From the NCBI RefSeq assembly GCF_016428855.1, contig NZ_JAELTN010000013.1:39817-103816 (forward strand): a stretch of 64,000 bases of DNA. The letters are read 5' to 3'. Both the position numbers and the translations under genes were made by a program. Source of the stretch: Pedobacter sp. ASV28 (GTDB taxonomy: Bacteria > Bacteroidota > Bacteroidia > Sphingobacteriales > Sphingobacteriaceae). A model generated the notes under the pieces. It saw nothing but the letters and a program-made list of their open reading frames with translations. It did no database searches and was not told the DNA's origin. Below, one piece after another: positions 47,949-57,056 of the stretch (positions are counted from its first letter, which is position 1; each line of letters opens with the position of its first letter).

Positions 47949-49427
47949 CTACCCGCCTTCCGCATCGCAATAGTCGACAATAAGCGATAGAGCCTTGCTG
48001 AAGTTCAGGGGCGCAAGCGTTTTGGTATGAGGATCTATTCCCGAAGGGCTGAACAGACTTATGATCCTACGCTTTTCTTCGATGTCCATATTTTTATAAG
48101 CCTGTAAGATGTTTAGATTTCCCCCTGGCCAAGCATTGGTATTCATGTAGCCGCGCAACAGTTTCGTAGTAATTGTCCTCAGCTGGCTGTCCAGGTAGCC
48201 GGATATCTCATTGTGCTCCTCCTTTAGTCTTCCAAAATCTTCGAAGTCTATTTTCTCATTAAGATAGAAGTTCCGCGCCCTTGACATTAAGGCCTGTTGT
48301 TTTGTAATCCGGTCAAGAACGGCCTTTCTATCATCTATCTGTATCCTGCGGTTAGTATAGATATTTTCATCTTCAAGGACGAGGCCGAATAGTTCATATA
48401 CCTGGGGAATCAATCGCATCTTTTTTAGCTCCTTTTCATATGATTCGTTCAGGGCCTCTACCCTAAACCTGCCTCGGCACCTTGGCCTGGTGCAATGGTA
48501 GTAGCCAAATTTTGAACGTTTGCCCTGGGAAAAACTTCCTGTAATTCTGCCCTGGCATAAGGGACAGGTTAAAAATCCCCTCAGCGGAAATGAGGTGATC
48601 AGGTCCTCTTTTTTGCAAACTATCTTACGTCTACTATTCAATAGTTCCTGAACTTCATGGAAGAGGCTTTCCGTGATCAGGGGCTGATGGATGCCCTTGA
48701 TGAACCGCGGCCCTTCATCCTTACATGCAGGAATGGTAACCATGCCACAGTACACAGGATTACGTACCAGTTTCCAAAAGTTGCTTTTGCTACACCGGAA
48801 ACCATTGGCGCAGGCCATTTTCCAGACCTGGTTGATTGTCAGCCTTCCCTTCGCCAGCTGTTGGAAGGACCATTTTATATGATTGGCTTCCGGTTGTTTG
48901 GGTGCGATGAACTTTTTGCCGTCCAGAGCTGTGAGGTTGACATATCCTATCGGTGCCTTTCCGGGCCATCTCCCCATTTTCTTTGCCCTCATCATGCCAT
49001 CGGAAGTGTTCAGTCCCCGGCGGTGGTTCTCCGCCTCTGGGATGGACAGATAGACGGCGAGCATTACAATACTTTCCGGTACGTCAAAATCAATTGGCTG
49101 GTCTATGGCCATCGCCGCTACGTTAAGGCCTCTCAATATCCCCAACATCTGGTACGCATATTGGACACTACGGCTGAAGCGGTCCCATTTGAGGAACAGT
49201 ATATTCTCAGGCTGCCGGTGCCTGTTCCTTTTGATCTTATTGATTAGACTTTTCCATTCCGGACGGTTGAAATCCTTTGCTGAATAGTCCTCCCGAACGA
49301 TGTCCTTGATCTTGATATTGTTAAATTCACAATGTCGAAGTAGGCGCTCTTCCTGTTCGGCGAGGGAGTAACCCTTTCTTTTTTGTTCGTCCGTGCTCAC
49401 CCGAACATATAAATAAGCTGTTTCCAT
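47949..49427 (-). CDS. large serine recombinase
   Basis: A 492-residue site-specific recombinase. The resolvase catalytic domain (residues 1-150) has the nucleophile Ser11 in YLYVRVSTDEQ and the conserved arginine in FLKWDRFSRS. A recombinase domain follows (AKKMGRWPGKAPIGY). A zinc ribbon with CPLC (about residues 284-287) and CTRPRC (about 310-315), and a C-terminal coiled-coil, complete it. This is the large serine recombinase architecture used for integration and excision. It is intact and probably drives this island. It is divergent from the STAND-like gene. Confidence 0.93.
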   Translation of the reverse strand: METAYLYVRVSTDEQKRKGYSLAEQEERLLRHCEFNNIKIKDIVREDYSAKDFNRPEWKSLINKIKRNRHRQPENILFLKWDRFSRSVQYAYQMLGILRGLNVAAMAIDQPIDFDVPESIVMLAVYLSIPEAENHRRGLNTSDGMMRAKKMGRWPGKAPIGYVNLTALDGKKFIAPKQPEANHIKWSFQQLAKGRLTINQVWKMACANGFRCSKSNFWKLVRNPVYCGMVTIPACKDEGPRFIKGIHQPLITESLFHEVQELLNSRRKIVCKKEDLITSFPLRGFLTCPLCQGRITGSFSQGKRSKFGYYHCTRPRCRGRFRVEALNESYEKELKKMRLIPQVYELFGLVLEDENIYTNRRIQIDDRKAVLDRITKQQALMSRARNFYLNEKIDFEDFGRLKEEHNEISGYLDSQLRTITTKLLRGYMNTNAWPGGNLNILQAYKNMDIEEKRRIISLFSPSGIDPHTKTLAPLNFSKALSLIVDYCDAEGG

Positions 49428-49430
49428 ATA

Positions 49431-49459
49431 TTTGTATATTTATTTTATCAATATACAAA
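49431..49459. promoter_or_regulatory. inverted repeat upstream of the recombinase
   Basis: Dyad tttgtatat-(11 bp)-atatacaaa, perfect over 9 bp per arm, immediately upstream of the recombinase start codon. Likely an operator, or part of an overlapping promoter, for the recombinase and possibly the divergent STAND-like gene. A recombinase crossover site is a less likely alternative. Confidence 0.5.
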
Positions 49460-49676
49460 CATGTGAATTAAGGTTTCGAAATAAGGATTTCCTAAGAGGT
49501 AGTGCCGAGCATCTCCTAGAAACCTTCCATTCAATAATATCCCAAATGGCCCAGCCGGCGTTGTGCTATATCGGACAACAATTGCACGCTAGGCGAGTTT
49601 GTAACATTCTGCCATAATTTAAAAGTCGATTTCAGCTTACCTTGCCAGATTGGGTAGTTTCGAGTATCTTAGTGAT

Positions 49677-52600
49677 ATGAGTGGAAGAGCAACATCAGCG
49701 GGCGTTCTTTTCCAGTCAGAAGTCGGTGCTTTTGTAGCCGCTCTCCTACTAACAGAACGCCCTTTAAGTCGCTTCGGCGATAACCTTCCGGGAAAACCCC
49801 TGAAGATATTTATGGAATCCCCATCAGCGGTTGATGATGTCAACGTCGTCACCGACATAGGACTTATTAATCTCCAGGCTAAGACCAGTCTATCGCTATC
49901 TGATAATCCAGACAGTGAGCTTGGTTCGGTATTTGATCAATTTGTCAGGCAATATCGTTCAGGCGTCCCAGAAGGTGCCAAGACCAGGGAAATGGATGTC
50001 GCTAGGGATAGGTTGGTGCTTGTCGTTGGAGAAAATGCGCCAGCAACCATTCGCAACGACTTGCGAGAGGCCCTGACTAGAAACAGAACAGATGCAGCGA
50101 CAGCATTGCCCGCTAAATTGAAGAATGCTTTAAATGCGTCCGAAAAGCTAATTGCTGATGTCTGGCTATGCGAAGAGGGTAGTCCAATTACGCCTGCGAA
50201 ATCCCAGGAAATCCTAAAGCTATGTTCAGTTGCAGTTCTTGATTCAAGTCTCAAGGTGATGGCAACAGACGCACTTAAAGAAGTGGTGAAAGTGCCGGGC
50301 AGTGAGTCGAACCTTTTCAATTTGTTGACAAAATGGGGAGTAGAAGCTTCTCAAAACGGAACAGGTGGTGATAAAGGTGCGATCATGCGCTACCTGCATG
50401 GCCAGATTTCTATGAAAGAGCCGCCGAGCTACCAGAAGGATGTGGACAGGCTTAAAGTTTACAGCCAAAGTGTGCTTTCCAGACTGGAACGTTTTACAAA
50501 GATTAATACAGATGCTGGGGAGATCAGGTTTTCCCGTCCGGTTAGCACTGTGGTACTTGCAGGAGCAAAAGGCGGTTCACTTGCCATTACAGGGGATCCA
50601 GGCACAGGAAAATCAGGAGTGATACACGAGTTGTCCGAAGAACTATCAAAGGAAGCCTTTGTTGTTACCTTGACTGTAGAGAGCAACATAACCACCTTAG
50701 ACACACTACAAAAAGAAATTGGACTTGAGCACCCCATACTGGAAGTCTTAAAAAATATACCAATTGAAACCAAGGGATACTTGGTTCTGGACGCTCTGGA
50801 TGCTACCAGGGGAGGGCCGTCAGAACTGGTCTACAGAAAATTGATACAGGAAGTTTTTGCTATTCCCAACTGGCAGGTTGTAGCTTCTGTCCGGAGCTTT
50901 GATCTGAAACTCGGATTAGAATGGAAAAAGCTGTTCAGGGGAACTGCACCTGATTCTTCCTTTTCTGACAGCCAGTTCCCTACCGTGAGGCATGTCCACG
51001 TTCCGCTACTTGGCGAAGTTGAGATCAAAGAAATAGAAGATAAATCACCATCTTTAAAAATAGCCCTTGCTGCTGGTGGTAGCAAGATAGCTACCCTTGC
51101 CAAAAACCCTTTCAATCTTTCACTTATTGGCGAGCTTATTAGCGGTGGCCTAGATCCTGCATCACTTGTACAGGTCGGTAGCCGTTCGGAGCTTCTCTCG
51201 AGGTATTGGAACGAACGGCTTGGTGACATTGGGCTGTCTGGCACTGTTGCGATGAAGAAGTTCGTGGAACTAACACTATCTGAACGTTCGGTAGATATTC
51301 CGGAGACTGAGATTCCACAGGATGCCTCTACCATCATTGAGAAGATAGAGGCCAGGGGCGTATTGGTGACCGAACAAACTGGAAGGATAGCATTTCGACA
51401 TCATATCTTATTTGATTTTGCGGTGTCCAAACTCATTCTACAGCCAAATCCGGCGCAGGCAGTTTCACGTCTTTCAAAGGCAGAGGGAGCTGGGCTATTG
51501 ATTGCACCTTCATTAGAATATTGGCTTGAGCATCTAAAACTCAATTCTTCAGCCCTAGAATACTGGAAGCTTACAGCGGCATTGATATCCTCTGAAAACA
51601 CTGACCCGGTAATCAGGGTAGAGGTGGCAAGGATTGTTGTACAGAGCATTGCAGAAGGAGAAGACCTCTCAGACCTAGCAAAGGTGTTATCCTCACCGGA
51701 TCCCCAATATAATAAAGCCATTTTACAGATTGCAGGTAGCCTCAGTACTTACGATATTTCCCCGGAAACTTCAGAGGCTTGGAGCCAAATGATCTCCGGG
51801 ATAACCGGTATCTCTGAGCCATACCAGTTTCAGAGCCTGAAGGTTATCATCTATATGCTTCTGGAGACCACTTTATCTTCTACAGCAATGGAAGCTGTAG
51901 GCAAAGTTTCCAGAATGCTGTTCGACGAAATATCCAAGGACGATAGGCTGATCCATTGGTTGTCTTCAAACATAATACCGTTTGTGGCTAAAACCTATGG
52001 TTCAAATCCCGAGGAATCAAAAAAACGCATTGAGCAAATAATTGCCGACGAACGTTTCAAAAAATTTGGATATTTCGAAGTACCCGCACTTGCCGATGAA
52101 GCGGTCGCGCTAGGCGCTCAGGATGATGGATTAGTGGCAGATCTTTTCCGTAGGGTGTTCGCGGGCGGAGAATTCAGCAATGAACATGCCACCGGTTTCG
52201 GGCCACAGAGTTGGATCATGAGCTTGAGGTCAAACGCTGCACAGGATTTTCACATGTCCGAATATGTACTAAGCACCAGTTTCCTGGAGCTGATCAACAA
52301 CTCTCCAAAAGCGGGAGCCAGGGCGCTTGGTGCAGCTATTGACGCCAAAGAGCGGCGATGGCAATCGGAGCCAGACGTCGAGCATCAGGTGGCTTATAAG
52401 GATGGTCAAATGCCTTTCAAAGAAGACCGTTTTGCATTTTCTGCCTGGGACGGTGAGTTTGGAGGGGACGGTGAGGAAAATATCTATCGAATCTTTCAGG
52501 ATTGGACTGTAGGTGCCGGCGAAGAGGATTTGAAGGAAATACCCGATATCATCTTATCTGAAGGGGGCAAGGTCTTGGCCTGGAAAGCTATATTTGAAGC

Positions 52601-54392
52601 AGGTGCAAAACGCCCAGATGTGCTTGGAAGTATCCTATGGAATTCGGCAATCGATCCGGTCGTGCTCAGCTCTATAAATACTAGGCAGGCCGCAATCGCA
52701 CTTATTGCAGCCACTTATCCACTTGCAAGCGAAGAGCAACGGAAAAACGCTGAAAAACAGATACTCGCCTATGATTTTTCGCACACCAGGAATCCTGAAT
52801 ATTATGCAAAACTAACAATCAGATCGGTCTTTGATGCTATCGGTGAGTCCAACCTTGCCAGTGAACAGGCTAGGTACTTTCTGAAAGCTGCCAGAGAAGA
52901 AGAGGCAGCAACCAGTCTGATTGAGCCGGCCGATAGTGGTCAATTGGTTACTTCTGTTAGCGATGAGGAATCCAAGGTCGTAGCGACTCCCATCGAGCAA
53001 GACTCGGTTGCCAGCCTCAGCAGGTCTGTCCGATCGATCATGAATGATAAATCAGATGAATCATTAAAAGTAAAGCTTTGGCCTGAAGTTACCAAACTCT
53101 TAGGCCTGATTGATGCCGAACAGGCGGCAGGTGGCGGTGAGAATGATGCAGCAGTTGCTGGAACACTTGCCAAGGCTCTTGGACTGGCGCTCAAATCCGG
53201 ATTGGTTCCAGTTAGTGAAGTTGATGGTGCGGTGGCTAAGCTTCTTGAGATAAGCAGGCACAATACTCCACGCACAGATGATAAGACAGAAGTTGATTTT
53301 GCACGAGCCGCTGTATGGTCCGGTAACTCGGCAAGGGTCGATGCTTCCGAGGCCATAGGGAAGTTAATAGAAGTTCCGCACCTATGGCCAAAGATTGGCA
53401 AACGATATCAAGAATTATTGCATAGCGACCCTCATCCCGCGGTGCGCATGAATGCTATTATCCGCTTGTTGGGACTGTGGGAGGTAGATCGTGACGCTAT
53501 TTGGGAAATCGCAGATAAGGTCGCAGGATCCGAACAGAACAGCGCCGTACTTGCCTATGCAGCTGGAGAGCTTGCAAGGCTGAAATCTGTGGACGTAGAG
53601 AAAGTCGAACCAGTTTTTGTAAAACTAACGGGTAAGAAGATATCTACTGCCGGTATGGATAATGTAGTTCCCGCTACTATTGCTTATTTTGCAGTAGTAA
53701 AAGGACTTTCAGCGTCTAAGGAAATTTTTCAGCAATGGATTGCCAATTTTAAGGACCATGAAAGCGAAATTCAGAAGACATTGTTTAGCCTTAGGGAATA
53801 TTTTGTAGCAGGGTATGCTGGAGGAAGGGAGCAAGAGTCTTTTGGTCGGAAGAACGTGATGTCATTCCTTTGGGAACTGATTGGTGTGCTTGAGCCGTTT
53901 ATATCTAACTGGCCAAATGACCGAGAACCAACGGATGAAGAACTAGCGGCACTTAAGCTTTTTACACAAATCGGAAAACAGCTATATTTTGCATCGGCAT
54001 ATAAAGAAGGCATATCGCTATCGCTGGAAGAACAGCGTGTATTCCTTGCCGAGTATGGCCCCATCATCTCTAAGCTGACTACTCTCGGTTCACCCAAAAC
54101 GGTGCATGACTGTTTGCAGGTATTGGAAAAGTTTATAGAAGCTGATCCTGTTTATTGCTTTGAGTTGATCAGCGAGGCGATGCTTAGAAAATCCGGTGTG
54201 GCAAAATACGAGTACGAGCGTATGGGTGCGGAGCTTTTTGTCAAATTGGTGGGACTGTACTTGGCTGATTACCGATACATCTTCGCCGATCAGGTAAAAA
54301 GGAATCAGCTCATCGACTGCCTGGCGGTGTTCGTGGAAGCGGGCTGGCGAGAGGCCAGGCGATTATTTCAAACACTTCCGGATTTGAGATAG
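49677..54392 (+). CDS. STAND-type NTPase with N-terminal nuclease-like domain (Avs-like antiphage candidate)
   Basis: A 1571-residue protein starting at the ATG at 49677; an upstream TTG adds nine residues. Residues 1-150 look like a DUF4297/Cap4-type PD-(D/E)xK nuclease: Glu15 in the first helix, Asp53-Asp54 in AVDDVNVV and Gln67-Ala-Lys69 in INLQAKTS. A P-loop NTPase follows: Walker A GDPGTGKS (306-313), Walker B LVLDALDAT with Asp372 and Asp375 (NACHT/STAND style), and Arg406 in VVASVRSFD as candidate sensor. Residues 560-1571 appear wholly helical, HEAT/TPR-like, without membrane segments. Nuclease, STAND core and helical sensor in that order match Avs (AVAST) antiphage proteins. It is the only cargo gene in the island. 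Family assignment is from motifs only. Confidence 0.75.
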   Translation: MSGRATSAGVLFQSEVGAFVAALLLTERPLSRFGDNLPGKPLKIFMESPSAVDDVNVVTDIGLINLQAKTSLSLSDNPDSELGSVFDQFVRQYRSGVPEGAKTREMDVARDRLVLVVGENAPATIRNDLREALTRNRTDAATALPAKLKNALNASEKLIADVWLCEEGSPITPAKSQEILKLCSVAVLDSSLKVMATDALKEVVKVPGSESNLFNLLTKWGVEASQNGTGGDKGAIMRYLHGQISMKEPPSYQKDVDRLKVYSQSVLSRLERFTKINTDAGEIRFSRPVSTVVLAGAKGGSLAITGDPGTGKSGVIHELSEELSKEAFVVTLTVESNITTLDTLQKEIGLEHPILEVLKNIPIETKGYLVLDALDATRGGPSELVYRKLIQEVFAIPNWQVVASVRSFDLKLGLEWKKLFRGTAPDSSFSDSQFPTVRHVHVPLLGEVEIKEIEDKSPSLKIALAAGGSKIATLAKNPFNLSLIGELISGGLDPASLVQVGSRSELLSRYWNERLGDIGLSGTVAMKKFVELTLSERSVDIPETEIPQDASTIIEKIEARGVLVTEQTGRIAFRHHILFDFAVSKLILQPNPAQAVSRLSKAEGAGLLIAPSLEYWLEHLKLNSSALEYWKLTAALISSENTDPVIRVEVARIVVQSIAEGEDLSDLAKVLSSPDPQYNKAILQIAGSLSTYDISPETSEAWSQMISGITGISEPYQFQSLKVIIYMLLETTLSSTAMEAVGKVSRMLFDEISKDDRLIHWLSSNIIPFVAKTYGSNPEESKKRIEQIIADERFKKFGYFEVPALADEAVALGAQDDGLVADLFRRVFAGGEFSNEHATGFGPQSWIMSLRSNAAQDFHMSEYVLSTSFLELINNSPKAGARALGAAIDAKERRWQSEPDVEHQVAYKDGQMPFKEDRFAFSAWDGEFGGDGEENIYRIFQDWTVGAGEEDLKEIPDIILSEGGKVLAWKAIFEAGAKRPDVLGSILWNSAIDPVVLSSINTRQAAIALIAATYPLASEEQRKNAEKQILAYDFSHTRNPEYYAKLTIRSVFDAIGESNLASEQARYFLKAAREEEAATSLIEPADSGQLVTSVSDEESKVVATPIEQDSVASLSRSVRSIMNDKSDESLKVKLWPEVTKLLGLIDAEQAAGGGENDAAVAGTLAKALGLALKSGLVPVSEVDGAVAKLLEISRHNTPRTDDKTEVDFARAAVWSGNSARVDASEAIGKLIEVPHLWPKIGKRYQELLHSDPHPAVRMNAIIRLLGLWEVDRDAIWEIADKVAGSEQNSAVLAYAAGELARLKSVDVEKVEPVFVKLTGKKISTAGMDNVVPATIAYFAVVKGLSASKEIFQQWIANFKDHESEIQKTLFSLREYFVAGYAGGREQESFGRKNVMSFLWELIGVLEPFISNWPNDREPTDEELAALKLFTQIGKQLYFASAYKEGISLSLEEQRVFLAEYGPIISKLTTLGSPKTVHDCLQVLEKFIEADPVYCFELISEAMLRKSGVAKYEYERMGAELFVKLVGLYLADYRYIFADQVKRNQLIDCLAVFVEAGWREARRLFQTLPDLR

Positions 54393-54674
54393 AAAGCAAA
54401 ATGGTATTAGAATCTCAAAAAGATAGGTATGGAATAAAGCATAGAGAGACTAAAGTGGCTATAAGAAAACTGCCATTTGTATGCTTTTAGAATAGTTCTC
54501 AAGTCCGCAGGCAGCCAATAATCTGAGCAGATTGATATGTTCTTATAGTTTTAACCTATTCCTTTTAATGTTTTTATCAGAATTAGGAATGGTTTTTAAA
54601 GAATAATTATCATCAATAATCCCTTTTAAAACCTTCAAAAACTGTATCAAGTGTTCAAATGAACTCCCGTACAC

Positions 54675-54688
54675 GCTACTTAAGGAAA
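54675..54688 (+). repeat. right candidate attachment repeat
   Basis: Exact copy of the 14 bp at 47490-47503. It is preceded by gttcaaatgaactcccgtac, which resembles a degenerate tRNA T-arm/acceptor end but does not fold as a tRNA. Confidence 0.55.
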
Positions 54689-54714
54689 CAACATAACAGT
54701 TGTTTCCTTTTTTT
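54680..54714 (+). terminator. terminator-like hairpin at right island end
   Basis: Stem aaggaaacaac / gttgtttcctt with a short loop and T-run. Its position relative to the repeat matches that of the hairpin after tRNA-Glu copy 1, so it may be the original tRNA terminator displaced by insertion. The bases from 54393 to here carry no supported gene. Confidence 0.7.
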
Positions 54715-54865
54715 ATACCCATAAATATCTACGGCACAAACAGTTAAACACAGCTTTGTTTTAGTTCGATTTTCTCCAATAAAAAACTATTGTAATTCTG
54801 TTCGTTTGATTAAAAGTATGCTCTAAATATCTTTAGGAGCCGTTTTTACTCAGTTCAATTTCTTC

Positions 54866-55040
54866 TTAACGATCACACCGCTTTTGACTTCCCTCCTGCC
54901 TATTGTAGGTTTTGGCAATAACATACAGAAAATCCAATATTTCAGCAGCTTCCTCCTCACTAACCTGTACATTATTTTGCGACAAAATTTCCGCAGCCTT
55001 TTTCGGCGATATTCTTTTATCTAGTAAAAATTTGGAGGTA
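54866..55040 (-). pseudogene. 5'-truncated copy of the small helical ORF
   Basis: Minus-strand translation reads FLLDKRISPKKAAEILSQNN, then VQVSEEEAAEILDFLYVIAK followed by TYNRQEGSQKRCDR and a stop at 54868-54866. It shares the A-x3-L-x2-N and AA-x-ILD-x-LY-x2-AKT pattern with the ORF at 47694-47885. No ATG, GTG or TTG is in frame before an upstream stop, so it is probably truncated at the 5' end. Confidence 0.5.
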
Positions 55041-55108
55041 AAAATATAATCCCTACATTTGCATAACCAATTATGTAATTAGGTATATAGTTAATTATTT
55101 TAATAGAA

Positions 55109-56071
55109 ATGGAAATATTTAATAGAACAGGTAAAATGGCTATAGGTAGCAGATTGCGTCTCTTAACAGCAAAGGTTACAGACGATGCGGCAGCAATCTA
55201 TAAACTATACAATGCTGACTTCTCACCCAAATGGTTTCCGGTATTCTTCGTCCTTGCTGGGGATGAAAACAAAACCATTACCGAAATAGCGGAACTGATC
55301 GGGCACTCGCAACCTTCAGTTACAAAGATTATCAAAGAGATGGCTAAAGCAGGGCTGGTTCAGGATAATCTTAAATCTGAAGACAAGCGAAGGAATGTTG
55401 CGGGGCTTAGCGAAAAGGGAAAAACACTTGCAGAAAAGATGAAGGTTCAGAACGCTGACGTAGCGGCTGCAGTAGATAGCATCATGGATGAAGCAACGCA
55501 TGATCTGTGGGAAGCTATCGCCGAATGGGAATTCCTTTTAGAACAAAAATCACTACTTAAACGTGTACAGGAGCAAAAGAAGCTCCGTGAAAGCAAAGAT
55601 GTTGAAATATTAGAATATCAACCAGAATATAAAGCTGCTTTTAAGGAGTTGAATGAAGAGTGGATCTCTACCTACTTTGAAATCGAGGATACGGACAGAA
55701 AAACATTGGAAAACCCGGAAGAGTACATATTAGATAAGGGAGGCAAAATATTTGTAGCCATTTATAAAAACCAACCTGTGGGAGTCTGTGCCCTAATCAA
55801 AATGGACGACCCAGAGTATGATTACGAAATGGCAAAGATGGCTGTATCCCCAAAGGCCCAAGGGAAAAACATAGGTTTCTTGCTGGGTCAGGAAATCATA
55901 AGGGCAGCAAGGGAACTGGGTGGTTCGAAACTCTATCTGGAAAGTAACACTTTGCTCAAACCAGCGATTAACTTATACTACAAGATGGGCTTTAAGAAGT
56001 TATCTGGGCGTCCAACTCCATATAAACGAGCCAATATTCAAATGGAATTATCTCTTACTAAACAAGCTTAA
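55109..56071 (+). CDS. MarR-type regulator fused to GNAT acetyltransferase
   Basis: A 320-residue two-domain protein. The winged-helix MarR half (residues 25-130) contains ITEIAELIGHSQPSVTKIIKEMAKAGLV and the wing DKRRNVAGLSEKG. The GNAT half (about 165-315) has YDYEMAKMAVSPKAQGKNIGFLLGQEII and a terminal NLYYKMGFKKL. Such fusions are widespread in Bacteroidota; the acetyl acceptor is unknown. First gene of a five-gene cluster and probably its regulator. Confidence 0.92.
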   Translation: MEIFNRTGKMAIGSRLRLLTAKVTDDAAAIYKLYNADFSPKWFPVFFVLAGDENKTITEIAELIGHSQPSVTKIIKEMAKAGLVQDNLKSEDKRRNVAGLSEKGKTLAEKMKVQNADVAAAVDSIMDEATHDLWEAIAEWEFLLEQKSLLKRVQEQKKLRESKDVEILEYQPEYKAAFKELNEEWISTYFEIEDTDRKTLENPEEYILDKGGKIFVAIYKNQPVGVCALIKMDDPEYDYEMAKMAVSPKAQGKNIGFLLGQEIIRAARELGGSKLYLESNTLLKPAINLYYKMGFKKLSGRPTPYKRANIQMELSLTKQA

Positions 56072-56073
56072 AG

Positions 56074-56397
56074 ATGAGAAACATAGTTAAAAAAGAGGAT
56101 GCTGTTGGAAGACAGTTCTTAGGTGTAGATTTCGTGGTACTTTCTATTGGAAAAGATACTATGGTAACAAAAATGCTTTATAAGATTACCGATAACGTCC
56201 CTTTTCATCAGCACTCTAACGAACAGAGTGGATATGTAATTTCCGGAAGGTACATTTTGAAATTCGAAGGAAACGAATATGAGCTTTCGGCAGGTGATAC
56301 CTATTCCATTTCCGCTGATGTGGAACATTCTATCGAGATTATAGAAGCTGGTGAGGTTGTTGATTTCTTCAGTCCGATCAGACAAGATTATTTATAA
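56074..56397 (+). CDS. small cupin-domain protein
   Basis: A 107-residue single-domain cupin. Metal-binding motif 1 reads VPFHQHSNEQSGYVISGRYI (His, His, Glu-like position replaced by Gln), and motif 2 reads GDTYSISADVEHSIEI (His). It starts 2 bp after the MarR-GNAT gene. Likely binds a metal and a small ligand. Confidence 0.85.
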   Translation: MRNIVKKEDAVGRQFLGVDFVVLSIGKDTMVTKMLYKITDNVPFHQHSNEQSGYVISGRYILKFEGNEYELSAGDTYSISADVEHSIEIIEAGEVVDFFSPIRQDYL

Positions 56398-56414
56398 ATA
56401 AAAAAACTAAGTAC

Positions 56415-56819
56415 ATGTACGATAGGATTAAACGAAGTTTTGAAAAGCAGGGATTGATGAAAACCCTTAATGCTACACTTCTGGAAGTGGAAATGGGCAT
56501 CGTCAAAATTTGTGTAGGATTTTCTGAGGGCTTAACCCAGCAACATGGCTTTTTTCATGCCGGCGTTGCAACCAGCATCGTAGATAGTGCCTGTGGATAT
56601 GCAGCCTTAACAATGATGGCGGAGAACACAGAAGTATTGACCGTCGAATTCAAGGTTAATTTTATGAAACCTGCAAATACAGAAAAACTGATTGCTATCG
56701 GCAAGGTACTACAAGCCGGAAAAAAATTGACAGTCTGTGAAGGCTATGTATACGACTACACGGAAGAAAAACTGATTGCAAAAATGACCGCGACGATGAT
56801 CAGTTTGGCAAAAGAATAA
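56415..56819 (+). CDS. PaaI-type hotdog-fold thioesterase
   Basis: A 134-residue acyl-CoA thioesterase-like protein. The hotdog signature QQHGFFHAGVATSIVDSACG carries the HG...F and the helix with the catalytic acidic/His context. The C-terminal strands LTVEFKVNFMKPANTEKLIA and KKLTVCEGYVYD are typical of PaaI. Substrate unknown; in a detoxification-like operon. Confidence 0.88.
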   Translation: MYDRIKRSFEKQGLMKTLNATLLEVEMGIVKICVGFSEGLTQQHGFFHAGVATSIVDSACGYAALTMMAENTEVLTVEFKVNFMKPANTEKLIAIGKVLQAGKKLTVCEGYVYDYTEEKLIAKMTATMISLAKE

Positions 56820-56820
56820 T

Positions 56821-57051
56821 ATGATACAATTTATAGGCTATACTGCTTTGATACTGAATCTCGCCTCTATGTCCATGAAGAGCATTCTCTACTTGAGGAC
56901 GTGTGCTCTGGTTGCAAATGCTTTCTATGTGTATTATGGCATGCTATTGGAACAGCCGCCGATTTTTATCGGCTGTACTGTCGCCATAATACTTCACACC
57001 ATCGGCATTCGCAGGGAAATGAGGAAGCGAACAACAGAGCAAATGAAGTGA
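56821..57051 (+). CDS. small inner-membrane protein (YgjV-like)
   Basis: A 76-residue protein with two or three hydrophobic segments: FIGYTALILNLASMSMK, LRTCALVANAFYVYYGMLL and PPIFIGCTVAIILHTIGI. It resembles the YgjV family / half-SWEET-like small proteins; this is a weak match by eye. It starts 1 bp after the thioesterase stop. Confidence 0.65.
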   Translation: MIQFIGYTALILNLASMSMKSILYLRTCALVANAFYVYYGMLLEQPPIFIGCTVAIILHTIGIRREMRKRTTEQMK

Positions 57052-57056
57052 ATGAA

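Larger units (their letters stand above)
47490..54688. mobile_element. tRNA-Glu-associated island with serine recombinase and STAND defence-like gene
   Basis: Candidate integrated element of about 7.2 kb. Its ends are the 14-bp direct repeat gctacttaaggaaa at 47490-47503 and 54675-54688. The left copy overlaps the last bases of tRNA-Glu and runs into its terminator. The right copy is likewise followed by a terminator-like hairpin. Contents are a small helical ORF, a large serine recombinase and a single 1571-residue STAND-like protein. By eye the large gene looks richer in G+C than neighbouring core genes; this was not measured. The boundaries are a hypothesis. Confidence 0.6.

Noticed and set aside
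48657..49247. 196-codon plus-strand frame inside the recombinase gene
   Set aside because: Antisense shadow of a well-supported serine recombinase; the translation shows no domain.
54645..54680. Possible third tRNA or tRNA fragment at the right island end
   Set aside because: The T-arm-like piece gttcaaatgaac does not form a proper T stem with flanks, and no D or anticodon arm precedes it.
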